Assembly (NCBI GenBank): GCA_040374085.1
Contig: JBEIVB010000001.1
Coordinates: forward strand, 1-64,000
Reading direction: 5' to 3'
Source: JBEIVB01 sp040374085
Lineage (GTDB): Bacteria > Bacteroidota > Bacteroidia > UBA4408
DNA length: 64,000 nucleotides
Both the position numbers and the translations under genes were made by a program. Below the pieces are notes generated by a model that made no database searches, was not told the origin of the DNA, and saw only the letters and a program-made list of their open reading frames with translations. Position 1 is the first letter of the stretch, and every line of letters starts with the position of its first letter. Of the stretch, positions 10,091 to 18,731 are shown in pieces.

Positions 10091-12067
10091 ATGCATCTAG
10101 GTAAATCAACGTATTTAATTGGGCTATTTTGGTCCTATTCCATTTGGAGCTTAGCTCAAACAACATGCGGACCAACGGAGTCGAAAAAAGCGGAGAAATT
10201 ATTTGAGAAAGGAATCAATCGGAAAGCCTACGACACAGAAGAGCGCATTGATTTTCTGAGAAAATCAGTTGAGGAAGATCCGGAATTTGCTCAGGCTTGG
10301 CATGCACTTGGATTGTGTTTGGTTGCTAAGGCAAAGGCAATGGGAACTGGAATTGAGCCGAGTAAAAAAGCTTTTGAACAGACCATAGCCCTATGCCCGG
10401 AGGGGTTTGCTTATGCCTACTTCTATTTGGGGAAACTCGCATGGATTTCGGGTGATTATAAAAATGCATCGACGCATCTAAAAAAATTTAACGAGCTGGA
10501 AGCGGAGGGAAAGAAGGAAGATGACGTAGTTTGGGCTACCGAATATGCTCAAAGAGCTCGTGCTTTAGATGATTTACGATCGAAGCCTGTACCCTTTGAC
10601 CCCTCTCCTATTAGCGGCATTTCAAGTTCTGAAGACGAATTTTTACCCAGCCTTTCTCCTGATAATGAGTGTATGTTTTATACACATCGGTATATGAAGC
10701 AGAGCAGAAATGAGTTGGTGCCTAAACAAACCGAGGAGCTAACCCAGGCTTTTCAATCTGACCAAGATTACATAAAGCCTATACCTCTCGATAAGCCATT
10801 TAATATTCCGGGCGAGGGGTTTGGAGGGGCCACACTTAGCCTTGATAAAAAAGAAATGATTATAACGATTTGCAAAACGGGTAAAAACGGCAAAGTGAAC
10901 TGTGACCTTTACTCAACGCGATTGGTGGAAGGCAAATGGAGTGCATTCCAAAACTTGGGAGATCTGGTAAATACGGCAGATGGATGGGAATCGCAGCCCA
11001 GCTTATCGGGCGATGGCAAAACCTTATACTTCGCAGGTGCTCGGGCAGACAGCAAAGGCGGCATGGATATTTTCAAAACCCAGAGGCAGACGAATGGTGA
11101 ATGGGGAGCAGCCGAAAATCTCGGCGCGCCGATTAACACAAAAGGGAATGAAAAATCACCGTTCATTCATCCCGACAGTCAAACCTTATACTTTTCTTCT
11201 GATGCCCATCCCGGAATGGGTGGATACGATTTGTTCTTTTCCAAGCAAAGCAGTAGCGGATCGTTCAGCACACCTCAAAACCTTGGTTACCCAATAAACA
11301 CCGATCAAGATGAAGTAGCGTTTTCCGTAAGTCTGGATGGGAAACGGGGTTTTTTTTCAACCAACCTTTTAAAGGGTAAAGGAAGCGGCGGTTGGGATAT
11401 TTATTCGTTTCCTTTATATGCAGATGCTCAGCCGGAGAAGGTGATCTTTTTTAGGGGCCAAATGGACCTTCCCAAAGATCAATCTGCAAGAGGAACCAAG
11501 CTCCGCATTCAGGGTCTTGATCCACTTCGAGCCTCTGAAATTTCGGTAGACTCGCTTTCCGGAGCTTATTTGGGCTTGCACACCATTTCAAAATCGGAAA
11601 CATCCATAACCATCACCCTTCAATCGGAGGAACTGGCCTTCTCCTCTCAGCGCATGGAGGTAAAACCAGATGCGCCTTTAGAGCCTAGATCAGTTGCCAT
11701 AAAAGCGCAAAAATTAGAGGATGGAAAAGCCTTTCCAATTTCCGATCTTCAGTACGGAACAAACGCCTCTGATTTGGACCCTCTGAGTTATCCGATTTTG
11801 GAGTCTTTTGCAGACTATTTGCGCCAACATCCGATGTTACGCATAGAGATTCGTGGCCATACCGATAACAAAGGTGACCCAGCATCAAACTTAGCCCTTT
11901 CAACGGATCGAGCTTTTACGGTGTATGCTTACTTGTTGAATAAGGGTGTACAGAAAAATCGCTTGTCTTTTCATGGATACGGGGATTCCAAGCCGGTTGA
12001 TTCCAATTTAACCGATGCAGGCAGGGCTCGAAACCGGAGAACCGAGTTTTATGTCATGAAACCCTAA
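10091..12067 (+). CDS. PorE-like TPR / PD40 propeller / OmpA-family exported protein
   Basis: 658 residues. The start is the ATG at 10091, because it gives a clean signal peptide (MHLGKSTYLIGLFWSYSIWSLAQ minus the last few residues shows the basic, hydrophobic and AxA-like parts). A GTG at 10052 lies inside the terminator and is rejected. TPR-like helices occupy about residues 30-160. Five PD40/WD40-like blades follow (SLSPDNECMFY, TLSLDKKEMII, SLSGDGKTLYF, FIHPDSQTLYFSS, SVSLDGKRGFFS), then a small beta-domain. The C-terminal OmpA domain has the IRGHTDNKGD and ARNRRTEFYV peptidoglycan-binding motifs. This order matches PorE, which links the T9SS to peptidoglycan. A second protein of the same design lies at 36243-38270. 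The role is inferred from architecture and from following the T9SS adhesin. Confidence 0.85.
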   Translation: MHLGKSTYLIGLFWSYSIWSLAQTTCGPTESKKAEKLFEKGINRKAYDTEERIDFLRKSVEEDPEFAQAWHALGLCLVAKAKAMGTGIEPSKKAFEQTIALCPEGFAYAYFYLGKLAWISGDYKNASTHLKKFNELEAEGKKEDDVVWATEYAQRARALDDLRSKPVPFDPSPISGISSSEDEFLPSLSPDNECMFYTHRYMKQSRNELVPKQTEELTQAFQSDQDYIKPIPLDKPFNIPGEGFGGATLSLDKKEMIITICKTGKNGKVNCDLYSTRLVEGKWSAFQNLGDLVNTADGWESQPSLSGDGKTLYFAGARADSKGGMDIFKTQRQTNGEWGAAENLGAPINTKGNEKSPFIHPDSQTLYFSSDAHPGMGGYDLFFSKQSSSGSFSTPQNLGYPINTDQDEVAFSVSLDGKRGFFSTNLLKGKGSGGWDIYSFPLYADAQPEKVIFFRGQMDLPKDQSARGTKLRIQGLDPLRASEISVDSLSGAYLGLHTISKSETSITITLQSEELAFSSQRMEVKPDAPLEPRSVAIKAQKLEDGKAFPISDLQYGTNASDLDPLSYPILESFADYLRQHPMLRIEIRGHTDNKGDPASNLALSTDRAFTVYAYLLNKGVQKNRLSFHGYGDSKPVDSNLTDAGRARNRRTEFYVMKP

Positions 12068-12072
12068 CCCCC

Positions 12073-12660
12073 ATGGAGCTTGTTTTAGCAACCCATAACA
12101 AAGGCAAAGCTCGGGAGTTTAGTCAAATACTGTCACAGTTTTTGCCTGATATCATTGTATTGAGTCTTGACGATTTGGGTATTCCAGGGCCACTAAAGGA
12201 AAATGGAAATACCCTAGAGGAGAATGCTGTAGAGAAAGCACTTTGGGTTTATCTGCAAACCGGAAAACCATCTCTATCCGATGATTCCGGATTGGAGGTT
12301 GATGCCTTGGGTGGGGCACCGGGGGTTTACAGCGCGCGCTTTGCAGGCCCGGAAGCAACAGCGGCCGAGAACAACAACAAATTGCAGCAATACATGCTTG
12401 GTGTTGCCAATCGCCGGGCAAGGTTTAGAACTGTATTGTGTCTGGCTGAGGCTTCCGGCCATAGAACCTGGGATGGGGTATTGGAGGGTGAAATTGCGAC
12501 AGCGCAAAGAGGATCAAAGGGATTTGGATACGATCCATTGTTTATTCCACACGGAACCACTCTAACATTTGCCGAACTTGAGGAAGAAGAAAAGAATCGA
12601 ATTTCTCATAGACGGATGGCTTTATCGAAAATGGCCAAACATCTTGTCGAAGAAATTTGA
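12073..12660 (+). CDS. rdgB: RdgB/HAM1-type non-canonical purine NTP pyrophosphatase
   Basis: 195 residues, the usual family length. The family removes dITP, ITP and XTP from the nucleotide pool by hydrolysis to the monophosphate and pyrophosphate. Visible motifs are LATHNKGKAREF (residues 5-16), LSDDSGLEVDALGG (68-81, catalytic Asp region and metal ligands), GFGYDPLF (150-157) and SHRRMAL (178-184), which together define the substrate pocket. It starts 5 bases after the stop of the PorE-like gene and is probably co-transcribed with it. It is a cytoplasmic enzyme and nothing is missing. Confidence 0.96.
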   Translation: MELVLATHNKGKAREFSQILSQFLPDIIVLSLDDLGIPGPLKENGNTLEENAVEKALWVYLQTGKPSLSDDSGLEVDALGGAPGVYSARFAGPEATAAENNNKLQQYMLGVANRRARFRTVLCLAEASGHRTWDGVLEGEIATAQRGSKGFGYDPLFIPHGTTLTFAELEEEEKNRISHRRMALSKMAKHLVEEI

Positions 12661-12702
12661 TGCTTTATACGCGTTTTAAAGCCATTTAACCAAACCAACT
12701 CA

Positions 12703-12710
12703 TAACTTTG
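12703..12710 (+). promoter_or_regulatory. Bacteroidota -7 box TAACTTTG
   Basis: Exact TAnnTTTG match ending 4 bases before the ATG at 12715, in the 54-base gap after rdgB. No clear -33 TTTG is present. The position implies a leaderless or nearly leaderless mRNA for the TPR gene and perhaps asnB. Confidence 0.68.
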
Positions 12711-12714
12711 CAGT

Positions 12715-13494
12715 ATGAGAGGAGTGATTTTGTTTGCGTTTTGTTTAATGGGCCTTACGCTCCTTCTTGCGTCTTGGAATCCTGTTTGGGGTCAAACCGA
12801 AAAAGATCTATTCGAAAAAGGCATGCGGTGCCGAAAGGAACACGATTACAAAGATGGCATTTTGAGTTTCCAGAAATTGATGAAACTGGATTCAGGTAAT
12901 GCCACCTATGTATCGCAGGGAAGTTACTTCTATAGTCGGTACGGATATTCATTTGCGGAACCAGAGAAAAAAACAGCATTTTATAACATTGCAACTTATT
13001 TAGCGAGAAAAGCAATTCGCTTAGATCCTACTTTAGCTGAGGCACATTACGCTTATGCCCTCGCTTTAGGAAGGTTAAACGAAAATGCAAGCACCAAGCA
13101 AAAAATTGCCAATTCCAAACTCATAAAATCAGAGTTAGACAAAACGCTTAAGCTGCAACCCAAACATGCAGATGCATACCACATATTGGGTCGCTGGCAT
13201 AGAACCATTGCGGGATTTAATGTTTTTGAAAAACTGGCCATCAATACCTTATTCGGTGGAGTACCGGAAGGAGGATCCTATGAAGAGGCTATTCAATGCT
13301 TCCGAAGTGCAATTTCATACGATCCGACGTATAAACTGCATCATTACGAATTAGCCTTTACCCTAAAGGAAATGGGCAAGGAAAAGGATGCGAAAATATG
13401 GGCTCAGCGCTGTGTGGCATTACCCACAAAAACACTCGACGATAAAAACACCGACATCAAGGCGAAAGCACTGTTGGAAGATATAGGTAAATAA
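12715..13494 (+). CDS. Exported RMDN-like TPR protein
   Basis: 259 residues with a signal peptide (hydrophobic residues 4-20, cleavage after VWG or VWGQ near 26-27). The rest is helical repeats. The stretch HILGRWHRTIAGFN followed by FEKLAINTLFGG and later YKLHHYELAFTLKEMG resembles the TPR domain of the eukaryotic 'regulator of microtubule dynamics' (RMDN) family, which has bacterial relatives of unknown role. It probably acts as a periplasmic scaffold. It has its own -7 box and is followed 9 bases later by asnB, so the two may share a transcript. The RMDN resemblance is from memory of the family pattern. Confidence 0.75.
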   Translation: MRGVILFAFCLMGLTLLLASWNPVWGQTEKDLFEKGMRCRKEHDYKDGILSFQKLMKLDSGNATYVSQGSYFYSRYGYSFAEPEKKTAFYNIATYLARKAIRLDPTLAEAHYAYALALGRLNENASTKQKIANSKLIKSELDKTLKLQPKHADAYHILGRWHRTIAGFNVFEKLAINTLFGGVPEGGSYEEAIQCFRSAISYDPTYKLHHYELAFTLKEMGKEKDAKIWAQRCVALPTKTLDDKNTDIKAKALLEDIGK

Positions 13495-13503
13495 GGAATT
13501 TAT

Positions 13504-15537
13504 ATGTGTGGCATAGCCGGTATCATAGGATTGCATTCTGAGGCTCAAATTGACCCTGGAATAGGCATAGCCATGACGGATGTCCTTCGGCATCGGGGCC
13601 CAGATGGCTCCGGATATCTATTGAGTGTATGGAATCCTCCAACTGATTGGGGAAGAAACAGCATCCGAGATGGTAATCGGCTTTTCTTACACCGCCACTA
13701 CCCTACCCCATTCTTTTTTGGACATAGGCGCCTAAGCATCATTGATCTAAGCAGTCAGGCCAGCCAACCCATGGAGGATGCAGACCACCTGCATTGGATT
13801 GTTTTTAATGGTGAAATATTCAACCACCGGGAGATTCGCTTGGAATTGCAAGGATTGGGATTTCATTTCAAAACAGACCACTCCGATACAGAAGTAATCC
13901 TGAACGCATACAAAGCATGGGGGTTTAAATGTCTGGAACGATTCAGGGGTATGTTTGCTTTTGTATTATATGACGTGCGAATGGATCGGTTTTGGGTGGT
14001 TCGAGATCGCATGGGCATCAAGCCACTGTTTTTCACATCGCACGAAGGTTGTTTTCTTTTTGCTAGTGAAATAAAAGCCTTGCTGAGATTTCCGGGCTTA
14101 AAGCGGGAAATGGATGGCCAGGCTCTTTCGGATTTTTTATCGCTTCAATCGGTTCCGGCACCCCGCACCTTTTTTAAGGGGATATCCAAACTTCAACCCG
14201 GGCATTACCTAACCATTGAGTCCGGTAAGATATCGGAACCACATGCCTATTGGAACCCGCTAAAAATCCCAAAATCCAGTGAAGACGCCTCTGCAGCGCG
14301 TGAAAACCTAAGGACTATTTTTTCAGAATCGGTCAACCTGAGAAGGGAAGCAGATGTTCCCTATGGTTCATTGCTTTCCGGTGGATTGGATTCGAGCATT
14401 ACGTTGGCAACCTTAGCTAAATTGGTTGAACAACCTCCTAAGACGTTTACAGTTGGTTTTCCAGAGAGCGATCAATACACAAATGAATTTTCATATGCCC
14501 GCGAGATGTCGGAGCTGTTTCTCTCGGAACACCACGAAATCATGTTGGGCCCAGAAGATTTTGAGGTTTTTTTTGATGAGCTCGCTTGGGTGATGGATGA
14601 ACCAATGGCAGATACCGCCAACATCCCAATTTACCACATTTCTCGACTTGCGAAATCCAAAGGAGTCACCATTTTAATGGGAGGCGAGGGATCTGATGAA
14701 ATTTTTATTGGCTACGTATTGTGGAAACATCATCACAATTTTTTGCGTCTCGCCGGAAAGAAAAGGAGAATGTGGCGTTTAAAAATTCTGGACTTTGTCG
14801 TAAATCTGCCCGTTGTGAAAAAGAAGCGACCATTTTATGCTCTGTGGTCAAAACGTTTACTTAACAATCAATCTTCTTTTTGGGGAGGAACAGACAATTG
14901 GGATGAGGATGAAAAGCAGCAACATTTTCAATCCGCTTTTAAAGAGAAGCATCGAATAGCATCTACCTATCAATCCATTAGACCCATTCATCAGCGCTTT
15001 GTTGCTTCCGGCAGAACTTCCGCTCTTGACTTTATGACCTACTTAGATTTAACCGTTCGTTTGCCCGAACTGCTCCTAGCCAGGTTAGATCGAATGACTA
15101 TGGCGGCATCCGTAGAAGGCCGTGTTCCATTTTTGGATCATCATTTGGTGGAGTTTGCATTTAGCTTAAACAACAAGCTGAAATTGAAATCCGGCATTGA
15201 GAAAGCCATTTTAAAGCATGCATACGAAGGGCAATTGCCTAAACACATTGTTTACCGCAAGAAAGATGGATTTACGATACCACTTAAGCAGGTTTTTTCC
15301 GGCAAGCTATGGGAAAAGGCAAAAATCATTATACATGAATTTAATAAGCAGGAAAACGTATTCGATCCCTCTTTTTTAGATGATCTGTTTGCGAGAGAAG
15401 CACATCAACAGATTCTGTTTTTGTATGGCATTGCCCGTTGGTGGGAATGCTACATTAAGCCAGAATCATTGGACCTTGTTGCTCCTTCGTTGTACAGTGT
15501 TAAACAAGAAGCTGGAAAAGTGCCGCCTCAAACCTGA
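13504..15537 (+). CDS. asnB: Asparagine synthase (glutamine-hydrolysing)
   Basis: 677 residues. The N-terminal class II glutaminase domain starts MCGIAGIIG, with the nucleophile Cys2 exposed after Met removal. RHRGPDG, FNGEIFNHREIR and the Asp-Thr-Glu of HSDTEVIL complete the site. The synthetase domain has the PP-loop SGGLDSS (292-298) and GEGSDEIFIGY. It makes Asn from Asp, Gln and ATP. It is somewhat longer than E. coli AsnB (about 554), as in the asnB/ExoP-associated long form, so an amidotransferase role on surface glycans is an alternative. No glycan genes are adjacent, so plain asparagine synthesis is preferred. Confidence 0.93.
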   Translation: MCGIAGIIGLHSEAQIDPGIGIAMTDVLRHRGPDGSGYLLSVWNPPTDWGRNSIRDGNRLFLHRHYPTPFFFGHRRLSIIDLSSQASQPMEDADHLHWIVFNGEIFNHREIRLELQGLGFHFKTDHSDTEVILNAYKAWGFKCLERFRGMFAFVLYDVRMDRFWVVRDRMGIKPLFFTSHEGCFLFASEIKALLRFPGLKREMDGQALSDFLSLQSVPAPRTFFKGISKLQPGHYLTIESGKISEPHAYWNPLKIPKSSEDASAARENLRTIFSESVNLRREADVPYGSLLSGGLDSSITLATLAKLVEQPPKTFTVGFPESDQYTNEFSYAREMSELFLSEHHEIMLGPEDFEVFFDELAWVMDEPMADTANIPIYHISRLAKSKGVTILMGGEGSDEIFIGYVLWKHHHNFLRLAGKKRRMWRLKILDFVVNLPVVKKKRPFYALWSKRLLNNQSSFWGGTDNWDEDEKQQHFQSAFKEKHRIASTYQSIRPIHQRFVASGRTSALDFMTYLDLTVRLPELLLARLDRMTMAASVEGRVPFLDHHLVEFAFSLNNKLKLKSGIEKAILKHAYEGQLPKHIVYRKKDGFTIPLKQVFSGKLWEKAKIIIHEFNKQENVFDPSFLDDLFAREAHQQILFLYGIARWWECYIKPESLDLVAPSLYSVKQEAGKVPPQT

Positions 15538-15551
15538 AGGTTTCCATTCCG

Positions 15552-15619
15552 GCAATTCGAAAATTGCACTTGAGGATTTAATGTAACTAAACACAGAAGT
15601 GGCATTTCGCATTGCGAAA
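15552..15619. other. Two small hairpins between convergent genes
   Basis: The 115-base gap between asnB (+) and the coiled-coil gene (-) holds two short perfect inverted repeats. GCAATT-CGAA-AATTGC lies at 15552-15567 and TTTCGC-ATT-GCGAAA at 15605-15619. Neither is followed by a run of T on either strand, so they are at best weak terminators or mRNA 3'-end stabilisers. Confidence 0.4.
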
Positions 15620-15652
15620 ATCGAGCCATCTGTAATGCTCAATATGAGGGGT

Positions 15653-16738
15653 TTACTTTTTCTCGTGTAATTCGGGAACAATCAACCGCATAAGTTGATT
15701 GTAGGTAATGTCTGAAATATCGACCTGCCCGTGCTTGCAGTATATACCACCCCAATTGTAGGCAACCCTCCGAAACTCAGTTTGTCTGCCGTTGAGCAAA
15801 ACTCGGGTCCTCAACATCATGTAATTAACGCCTTCAATGGTATCTTGTCTGAGGTTCAGAACCGTAACGGAGTCCTTATGGGAATTCCATTGTTTTAACC
15901 TTTCGGCCCTTTCGGATTTCTTCTTTTCATCCGCCTCGACCTTTGCTCTAGCTTCTTGGTCTTTGCGTTCCAAGGTGGCCTTTCTAATCCTTTCACGTTC
16001 CTCCTCCAAATCTGCTTTTCTTCTGTTCTCCTCCTCTTCCCTTTCGGTCTTTCGGGAAGCAATAAAGGGCTTGGATTGAGCGCCTTTTGTGTCCTCCTTA
16101 AATGTGTTGTTTTCGGCCGACTTGCGCTTTTCCAACTCGCTTGCCGCCTTTTCCTCTTGTTTCTTTCGATCTTCTAATTCCTTTGCAGCCTTTTCCTGTG
16201 CTTCAAGCTGTTCTTTTTTTGCCTGCTTTGCCTGCTGCTTTATTTTACGGTCAACCTCATCCTGAAGCTGTTCCAAACGCTTTTTCAGCATCTTATCCAC
16301 GGTGTAATCAAAATTCTTCTCCTTGGCGGAGTAAAAGATAGCTCCAATTGGCTGGTTCAAAACCGAAACATCCAAATCGGGCATTTCTTTGAATAGCCTT
16401 ATTTCCATAAAAAAACGATAGTCATCTGCAGATGGGTCGTTCACGTTAGAGGTAGAAAGGGTTATCATCTTGCCAACATAACCTGCCTTACTGCAGCGAA
16501 TAATCAGCTCTTGGTTGGGCCCAACTTCAAACAAAAAACTTCCGCTGTATCCGGTTTGGCTTGATTTCAGCGAAGTGCCCCCAGCCAAAATTTCGATGTT
16601 GGCATTCTCAATCGGCTTTGTGGTTGCCTCATCTTTTACCAAGCCATCTAGTTTTAACTTCCACTGACCCTGCACAGAAAGGCTGAGAAAAACGAACAAA
16701 AATAGAAGCCTAAAACAGGGTGCAACAGAAGACGCCAT
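15653..16738 (-). CDS. Exported protein with carboxypeptidase-like domain and long coiled coil
   Basis: 361 residues. The signal peptide covers residues 1-25 (LLFLFVFLSLSVQGQ). About 30-100 is a CarboxypepD_reg-like beta-sandwich (LDGLVKDEATTKPIENANIE, then a G-x-x-L-x-x-S-x-TGYSGSF turn). About 145-290 is a very charged Lys/Glu/Ala/Arg helix that must form a coiled coil. The end (about 300-361) is a small globular part with one Cys. I know no named family with this order. The CRD part is common in outer-membrane and T9SS-linked proteins, so a periplasm-spanning or scaffold role is possible. It has its own promoter and stands apart from wbqC by 54 bases. Confidence 0.75.
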   Translation of the reverse strand: MASSVAPCFRLLFLFVFLSLSVQGQWKLKLDGLVKDEATTKPIENANIEILAGGTSLKSSQTGYSGSFLFEVGPNQELIIRCSKAGYVGKMITLSTSNVNDPSADDYRFFMEIRLFKEMPDLDVSVLNQPIGAIFYSAKEKNFDYTVDKMLKKRLEQLQDEVDRKIKQQAKQAKKEQLEAQEKAAKELEDRKKQEEKAASELEKRKSAENNTFKEDTKGAQSKPFIASRKTEREEEENRRKADLEEERERIRKATLERKDQEARAKVEADEKKKSERAERLKQWNSHKDSVTVLNLRQDTIEGVNYMMLRTRVLLNGRQTEFRRVAYNWGGIYCKHGQVDISDITYNQLMRLIVPELHEKK

Positions 16739-16742
16739 AGAA

Positions 16743-16750
16743 CAAATATA
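16743..16750 (-). promoter_or_regulatory. Bacteroidota -7 box TATATTTG (minus strand)
   Basis: Exact TAnnTTTG on the minus strand, ending 4 bases before the ATG at 16738. A TTTG on the same strand (16767-16770) stands 16 bases upstream, slightly closer than the 19-base optimum. A leaderless start is implied. Confidence 0.68.
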
Positions 16751-16792
16751 GCCTAAAACTGCCCACCAAATTGGGCTCAGGAGGTTATTTGT

Positions 16793-17386
16793 TTAGGACG
16801 AAACCGACGTATGTCCAGAATCAGAAAAAATAAACAAAGCTGACTCTGGCCCAACGTTGAAAAACAAATCGAGGATGCTCATGAACGGGACAAACGGTCG
16901 AGAGTCAGAAAAAACTTGATGATAAAAAGGATGCGGTAGCTCCGAAAAATCATCTATCGTGGAGTCGGCGTGTCTGTATTGAACAAAGTCCTTACTCATC
17001 CTCAACCACTTCAGAATAACATCCATGTGGCGGCGGCTTTGCTCTATAAAGCGCTCGGATGGATCTCGAAACAAATGGTCAACATCAGGTGCGTAAAAAG
17101 GGAAATAAGGGGCTTTTTGGTATGCCGCTTCTATGGTTCGCCAATGTTGAATTGGCCAATTCTCTTTAAATGAGATGGCTATCTCTTCAACAGGTCCATC
17201 GAGTGAGGCGGAAATCAGCGGGATTGATAAGCCATGAGGGCCATCGGCCATGGACACATACATGCGATTTAGCCCTTGCTGCTTTTTTATTGGGTTTCCA
17301 AGATCTACCGTAGGAGGGGCTTGGGAGAACAAGAGTTGATAATAGGCAGGCTTAGCAAACCAAACAGGTGGAAGACCAACCATCAT
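16793..17386 (-). CDS. WbqC family protein
   Basis: 197 residues. The N-terminal AYYQLLF, the GLNRMYVSMADGPHGLSIPL block and the C-terminal FMSILDLFFNVGPES are the conserved parts of WbqC-like proteins. These occur beside lepB in many Bacteroidota and as O-antigen-locus genes elsewhere. The biochemical role is not established. The ATG overlaps the lepB stop in ATGA, so it is translated in step with lepB. It has no signal peptide and is predicted cytoplasmic. Confidence 0.85.
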   Translation of the reverse strand: MMVGLPPVWFAKPAYYQLLFSQAPPTVDLGNPIKKQQGLNRMYVSMADGPHGLSIPLISASLDGPVEEIAISFKENWPIQHWRTIEAAYQKAPYFPFYAPDVDHLFRDPSERFIEQSRRHMDVILKWLRMSKDFVQYRHADSTIDDFSELPHPFYHQVFSDSRPFVPFMSILDLFFNVGPESALFIFSDSGHTSVSS

Positions 17387-18657
17387 CCTTTAGCAACCTT
17401 CTTTTTGCGGCGCATTCTTCCGATTAAATATATGCCCAAACCTATACCCGCGACCGGAAAAAACCAGGATGTTGTTGAACCATCTGTATTGATGGTGCTG
17501 AACACACGGTTGTATCGGATCTTCTGAAACAGATTGGTGGCATAGTTGTTTAGACTCATCCAAATGAATACAGCCTTTCCCACCACGTGGTCTTCGGGAA
17601 CAAAACCCCAAAAGCGCGAGTCGAGCGAATTGTGACGATTGTCGCCCATCATAAAGAAATAATTCATTTGGAACTTATACTCAGATGCGGGTTTTCCGTC
17701 GATCCGAATATTCCCCCCATCTGTGCTTAATGCATGCCCTTCGTACACGGTGATGAGGCGCGCGTACAAGGGTAGATTCCCCAAGGTCAATTTTACGGTT
17801 TTGCCCTTGCTGGGTATTTCTATAGGCCCAAAGTTATCGACATTCCAAACGTTGTTTCCGGATTGAGGAAAAATATTGGGGTCTGCATACGATTGGCCAT
17901 CCTTTTCTATATGAGGCTTGAGCGAAACCACATTGCCAAAACCTTTTATCGCTTCTGCAGCCTTTCCCGTCATAAATGCCTGATATTCAGTTCCGGGCGC
18001 TTGGCCACTTTCAAACAATTCGTACACATCCAGCTTGCGAAGAGCCTCAGGGTTTAGTGGATTGCCATCGGTTTGAATATCGTAACGAAGTTGTAAATTC
18101 TTGGGACATTCGGCTTTTTTTCCGTTCACCCACAAGACACCTTGCTTCACCTCTAAAACATCGTCCGGAATGCCTACGCAGCGCTTGATGTAGTTCTTGC
18201 GCTTGTCTACCGGACGAAACTCTTCCATTGGATAATTGAACACGACCACATCGTTGCGCTGCACTTTTCCCATGCCAGGTAAGCGCATATAGGGTAACTT
18301 AAGCCACTCCAGATATGACTTTGAATTGGTTATGGGCATGGTGTGGTGGACAAAAGGAAAAGACAGCGGTGTATTGGGAACCCTGGGGCCATAGGAGAGC
18401 TTACTTACAAACAGAAAATCACCTATGAGGAGACTCCGTTCCATAGAAGCAGTGGGAATGGTAAATGCCTCAAACAAAAACGTGCGGATAAGAGTAGCAG
18501 CAATTACTGCAAAAAGAATTGCCTCTGCCCATTCACGTTTAAGTGATTTCTTCTTATTGCTTTTCCGCAGCAGGAAATACAATCCAAAAGTAATAATACC
18601 CAAAATGATTTTTAACCACCAGGGATAGGAAGTATTTTGGGCTTGATTGGCCGACAT
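17383..18657 (-). CDS. lepB: Signal peptidase I
   Basis: 424 residues. Two N-terminal membrane helices lie at about 13-30 and 44-62, and a further helix at about 400-416 precedes a basic tail. The nucleophile Ser71 is in IPTASMERSL and the general base Lys158 is in KNYIKRCVGIPDD. The box E motif is GDNRHNSLDSRFWGFVPEDHV minus its last residue. It removes signal peptides of exported proteins on the periplasmic face. The length is above E. coli LepB (324), as is usual in Bacteroidota, with a large insert between boxes D and E. A near-match -7 box (AAAATTTG, 18663-18670) ends 5 bases before the ATG. The pgi stop lies 74 bases upstream. Confidence 0.96.
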   Translation of the reverse strand: MSANQAQNTSYPWWLKIILGIITFGLYFLLRKSNKKKSLKREWAEAILFAVIAATLIRTFLFEAFTIPTASMERSLLIGDFLFVSKLSYGPRVPNTPLSFPFVHHTMPITNSKSYLEWLKLPYMRLPGMGKVQRNDVVVFNYPMEEFRPVDKRKNYIKRCVGIPDDVLEVKQGVLWVNGKKAECPKNLQLRYDIQTDGNPLNPEALRKLDVYELFESGQAPGTEYQAFMTGKAAEAIKGFGNVVSLKPHIEKDGQSYADPNIFPQSGNNVWNVDNFGPIEIPSKGKTVKLTLGNLPLYARLITVYEGHALSTDGGNIRIDGKPASEYKFQMNYFFMMGDNRHNSLDSRFWGFVPEDHVVGKAVFIWMSLNNYATNLFQKIRYNRVFSTINTDGSTTSWFFPVAGIGLGIYLIGRMRRKKKVAKG

Positions 18658-18731
18658 CTGATCAAATTTTGGGTAAAGAAAACGGTTTTTCGCGGTATAT
18701 GCGAAGATGCATTAACAGGATTTAACTGCCC

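Noticed and set aside
13504..15537. asnB as part of a surface-glycan cluster
   Set aside because: Long AsnB forms occur in such clusters, but the neighbours here are TPR and housekeeping genes.
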